A stretch of 45,124 bases of DNA, taken from contig CAJTRW010000006.1 of the NCBI GenBank assembly GCA_910578765.1, positions 29,649-74,772 on the forward strand. The letters are read 5' to 3'. The stretch comes from an uncultured Christensenella sp. GTDB lineage: Bacteria; Bacillota; Clostridia; Christensenellales; Borkfalkiaceae. Each line of letters begins with the position of its first letter. Positions within the stretch are counted from its first letter, which is position 1. The position numbers and the translations under genes are program-made. Below the pieces are notes generated by a model. That model was not told the DNA's origin, ran no database searches, and saw only the letters and a list, made by a program, of their open reading frames with translations. Shown piece by piece: positions 42,901-45,124 of this stretch.

Positions 42901-43226
42901 CAACTTGACGCTATTTCAGTTACCGTAAATTCTTTACCATTTATAGTTCCACTTGATGGAATAACTGCCGTTGTCGCAACCGATTTATTGGTTATGCGTA
43001 CGCTACACTCTTTATCGTTAATTTGACTAAACGCATAAGTTGCATTTATTTTTTCACCTTCATATTCAGTAACGTCAAATTGTAAAGCACTTTCTTCTAA
43101 GCTTTCCGTATCTTCTGCTGCATAAACTGTATATGTTTGCAACATAAATAGTCCAACGACGAAACACATCAGCATTACTAAAATGCTTAGTCCAATCAAA
43201 ACATTTTTTCTTTTTGTTTTTACCAT
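39939..43226 (-). CDS. Large secreted surface protein (BspA-like LRR and InlB-type repeats)
   Basis: The 1,095-residue protein has a signal peptide (VLIGLSILVMLMCFVVGLF). BspA-like leucine-rich repeats follow (about 80-480; patterns ITEIAxxxAFxxCxxLxxVDLP and VIPKTVKSIGSSVF). Then come Listeria-Bacteroides-type beta domains, one near 510-575 (VKLDVEGGTLP and FDAWYDL) and one near 745-820 (YRYQGGSKKEGNFP and FDGWLID). A Gly-rich C-terminal part follows (GGCLNLYTYGRVEIYGASG). No LPXTG motif or membrane anchor is seen, so how it stays on the cell is unclear. The ATG at 43226 follows AAAGGAG. It is downstream of another surface gene. The region is clearly AT-rich relative to the transfer genes. 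A role in adhesion or mating contact is inference. Confidence 0.9.
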   Translation of the reverse strand: MVKTKRKNVLIGLSILVMLMCFVVGLFMLQTYTVYAAEDTESLEESALQFDVTEYEGEKINATYAFSQINDKECSVRITNKSVATTAVIPSSGTINGKEFTVTEIASSCAMSASNLVVVDLPRTVKKIGNMAFANCAKLRSVDLSNVIEIANNAFYRCPQLDLIVIPKTVKSIGSSVFSRNNTQVEVRATESDCVNWTSSWMSGNENQDVHFNSKITTKPRAELIKDNQARSGSDIKGFIITKGQTNLTDLDVLDPNIFISDDIVIPKEATLGGFKYPILGIDDNAYVDAFYENLIIEYSEIPIVIDSNSFIFNTGKNVIFNRPVEFKEIEDSPDYESLYNGESSLEIFSASSINSVILPVDTEIAEGMFTQCAVLENIFFETPSENPYEKGANEKEKLINKLNDLVSQSDNKVEIPESVKTIGSYAFQGAISIKELHITDKTINVGSAIVEEWIPENQTVYVHNENHINYRDSKDEEGWAVNWAGKFTNVIFDKEFYRVKLDVEGGTLPNKSENEFWFEKNYVFTLPIPVYENRDFDAWYDLDSKEKIFSEQIVINRDYNLTALSDIYDLVTIKYKTSISDKTFKEFNLKVFKNILPMFEINYVNVLPPVLDDSQIYVKKEIGYSLNFVIGDDCFYHYDDEINKLVCDRKWKGGNGTIEQTWELIQYKLNYIGLPEGLDNPNPDSFNVENHIFFESVLNKETGKKYVWEYMDTYLLDLSIPYKDNVIDIHGEWEDFVTYIQYRYQGGSKKEGNFPQSIKYLEEIEIGSLYKAGYIFDGWLIDEEKGIKLDSSILTRREETYLQLTASWVNRPINGVEMQIPKNLSYYKINNNGTYIMPTIIKPPFHIEITSNVTEVYLYSKLYTSYQMYITVSTKRNTQFKLHLDNFAIRAPIVEIDGKLCPQSGIYVHTESSVPIWDGINTPTSIPINPVVPGFNPPIVVGPTFPPMIKPFARTNGVNLNAYSLNSSGGCLNLYTYGRVEIYGASGQNGTSSNINGGNGACAIYCENLSIMCADNLYIKGGDAGTAYRNGEEGSPAFGIIGVISIDKWITQIGISGIPFDGMVRVDGGCSSRLCAAPTHIIGAPSITLPSTHN

Positions 43227-43250
43227 AACATTTCTCCTTTGAAAAAAAAT

Positions 43251-45124
43251 TTAAAATATTAATATCGGAAAATCATTATCTTGATCTATCCAAATATCCT
43301 TTGTTAACCCTTCATTTAACTTATCCGCTAAATAATACATATCTTCAGGTTTTTCATAGACTGTTATATCTATTGACGACGGTTCGTCTCCCCTGTCAAC
43401 TTCTATTAACTCTTCCGTCAACTTATCGCTCTTTAAACAATGAAAATTAGTAATTTCTGAATTCGTTACCTCCTTAAAAACTTTTTCAATTAAATTTCCC
43501 GAATAATAAAAATTACTTATCTTACTGTTTCTCAAAACCATTAATACCGTAAGCGGTATGTTGTTACCATATATTGGTTCTTTTATAAAATTATTCTGCG
43601 CATAACAATTTATAATTTCCGAATTAAATATTGCATACACAAAGGCCGCACTTGAATAATAGGTATAAATAATATCATTATCCGAGTAGCACTGTTCAAC
43701 AATACAATGACCTAGCATCCATCCAAATCCACCGCCACGTTTTGAGTAAATGCTACCGGAACTGTAACAATTATTAAAGTTAATACGTGATACATTATAA
43801 GCAAATCCCCATCCAGCATCTCCCCCGTCAATCACACACGTTGCATGACAATTGCGGATTGTACAATTTTTCCCTGTATAAAACTTTATGAAACCCGCCG
43901 CCATACCGGTATGCTTTATTTCATTTTCAACTAAGCAGTTTTCAATAAGCAAATCACCGGATGACGAATAACCTTCATATATAAAACCTCCAGCATCTCC
44001 ACTTGTAATGTTACCGTAAACCGAGCCGTTAGTTATTTGTAAAGACGTATTTTGATTTATCGTTAAATACCCTATGAAACCTCCGGCATTAAAAGAAGTG
44101 TTTTCGTCTTTTATCGTTAGGTTTGTACTACTGTCTTTAATTTCCTTTTGAACTTGACTGCCGTTAGAATAATAACCTATCAATCCACCGACGTATATAT
44201 CATAACTTGAATCTATAATAGTTATCTCGCCTTGAGTATCGCAATTTATTACGTTCGCAGAATTGCAAAAGCCCAACAAACCGCCGAATAAAAACGGCTG
44301 TAACAAATTAGTTTTGTTTTCTCTTTCAACGTTTTTTACCGTCATTTCAATATCAGCAATACAATCTAAAACATTATTGCCGACCATCCCCGCAATCCCC
44401 CCAACAGCGACTCCGTCGTACGTTATTCCGTCTACGGTGATTATTCCGCTTACGCTAACGTTATGGATAAGTCCCACAGACTTGCCCGCAACTATACCCA
44501 CACAATATTTTTGCTTCGCACTTTGCGTATTAAAGTCGCAAGTCTTTATATTTGCGTTGACTAAATTCAAATCGCCGACAATGCCGCTCGTTACACCGAA
44601 CAGTGACGGATAATTTAAATCGGTTTCGACTGTTAAATTATTGATTGTATGCCCGCCGCCGTTAAAACGACCGTTAAAATACGTCGCATCATCAAATATA
44701 GGTTCGTGTTTTATTCCGCTTAAATCCAAATCTTTTATCAGTTTATAACTTGATTCGGGATAGTACCACATATCGTTTAATTGCGTATAATTAGCAATAG
44801 TAAACGGATTTGACGCAGTACCCTCGCCGCCTTCATATAAAAATTCAAATTCGGCGGTTACGTTTATTTCCGTATTAACGCACGTTTCCTTTCTTATGGT
44901 AGAACCGTTACCGTCCGACCATTTTACAAACCTATAACCCTCGTCAGGAACCGCTACGACAAATTCTGCGTCATTGCCGTATTCTATTTCCTGCTCAATC
45001 TTCCCGTCTATTGTTCCGCCTACACCCGCGCTATATGATACAGTTATCTTAATCTTTTCGAATATTGCGGTAACATTTTTATTTGCTGTAATGATTTTAT
45101 CTTGTCTTTCGGGTACGTTTGAAC
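43251..45124 (-). CDS. Large surface protein with GLUG-type repeats, 5' end outside the window
   Basis: The frame stays open to the window edge, so the N-terminus is missing; an internal ATG at 44771 is not the start. The first visible part (about 60 residues) is a beta domain of InlB/Flg_new type (ITVSYSAGVGGTID, then GYRFVKWSDGNGS). A repeat region follows with GLUG-like units such as GFIGYLTINQ, GGLIGYYSNGS and GGFGWMLGHC, as in secreted adhesins with parallel beta-helix folds. No anchor is visible at the C-terminus. It ends 24 bases before the next surface gene, so the two are one operon. Base composition is AT-rich like its neighbour. Binding target unknown. Confidence 0.88.
   Translation of the reverse strand, partial: SNVPERQDKIITANKNVTAIFEKIKITVSYSAGVGGTIDGKIEQEIEYGNDAEFVVAVPDEGYRFVKWSDGNGSTIRKETCVNTEINVTAEFEFLYEGGEGTASNPFTIANYTQLNDMWYYPESSYKLIKDLDLSGIKHEPIFDDATYFNGRFNGGGHTINNLTVETDLNYPSLFGVTSGIVGDLNLVNANIKTCDFNTQSAKQKYCVGIVAGKSVGLIHNVSVSGIITVDGITYDGVAVGGIAGMVGNNVLDCIADIEMTVKNVERENKTNLLQPFLFGGLLGFCNSANVINCDTQGEITIIDSSYDIYVGGLIGYYSNGSQVQKEIKDSSTNLTIKDENTSFNAGGFIGYLTINQNTSLQITNGSVYGNITSGDAGGFIYEGYSSSGDLLIENCLVENEIKHTGMAAGFIKFYTGKNCTIRNCHATCVIDGGDAGWGFAYNVSRINFNNCYSSGSIYSKRGGGFGWMLGHCIVEQCYSDNDIIYTYYSSAAFVYAIFNSEIINCYAQNNFIKEPIYGNNIPLTVLMVLRNSKISNFYYSGNLIEKVFKEVTNSEITNFHCLKSDKLTEELIEVDRGDEPSSIDITVYEKPEDMYYLADKLNEGLTKDIWIDQDNDFPILIF

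Noticed and set aside
44771..44773. ATG at 44771 as the start of the last surface protein
   Set aside because: The frame continues upstream without a stop to the window edge and encodes a recognisable InlB-type domain, so the gene is cut by the window.

Overview
The window joins a Firmicutes-type chromosome (left, about 1-8225) to the left part of an integrative and conjugative element, ICE (about 8225 to beyond 45124). The host side carries an mcsA-mcsB-clpC operon, a NifU-like/GGGtGRT gene pair, TATAAT-type promoters and strong GGAGG ribosome binding sites. These point to a Clostridia-type anaerobe, possibly a gut one. The species cannot be read from the sequence.

Host segment. A family 2 glycosyltransferase lies at 29-1105. 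Between it and clpC, about 960 bases hold no protein gene but a well-delimited non-coding transcription unit on the minus strand. It has a TTGCAA-17-TATAAT promoter at 2138-2166, five tandem 123-124-base modules with degenerate flanking copies, and a folded 3' end followed by a U run at 1172-1246. Next come clpC, mcsB and mcsA (minus strand; arginine-phosphorylation protein quality control; no ctsR). The divergent pair 6432-8164 follows on the plus strand and ends in a clear terminator.

Element boundary. A palindrome with 19-base arms (8225-8263) overlaps the foot of that terminator. Seven ATGTTGAC motifs follow (8282-8427), then a tyrosine integrase and a small excisionase. This layout is what the left attachment end of an ICE should look like; the right end is outside the window.

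Element genes. All run on the minus strand except one. From right to left: two large cell-surface proteins (43251-45124, cut by the window edge, and 39939-43226); three small regulatory genes (sigma-like 39217-39699, HTH-like 38880-39140 and 38426-38857); a 3,940-residue polyvalent protein (MutS-I-like, methylase, SNF2 helicase and PrimPol domains); a 46-residue protein; an ArdC-like antirestriction protein; a DUF6291-like protein; an orphan DNA methyltransferase; a likely oriT; a relaxosome accessory protein; a MobL-type relaxase; and the VirD4 coupling protein. Then come a seven-repeat CxxC surface protein, an Mbov_0395-type pilin, an Mbov_0396-type channel protein, an Mbov_0397-type VirB4 ATPase, a CxxC surface protein carrying a second pilin-like module, and a tnpV-small gene-xis-int module with its own operator-overlapped promoter. 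The only plus-strand cargo gene (25820-26560) is AT-rich and looks like a toxin-type ADP-ribosyltransferase fold followed by a zinc ribbon.

How it fits together. Int and Xis would move the element. The relaxase, its accessory protein and VirD4 would deliver the strand to a minimal Mbov-type type IV channel. The surface proteins may hold mating partners together. ArdC, the orphan methylase and the polyvalent protein would protect and replicate the incoming DNA. The main unexpected points are the modular non-coding RNA, the pilin-surface protein fusion, the helicase/methylase/PrimPol fusion, and two transfer genes (xis and the relaxase) whose only well-placed start codon is AUA.
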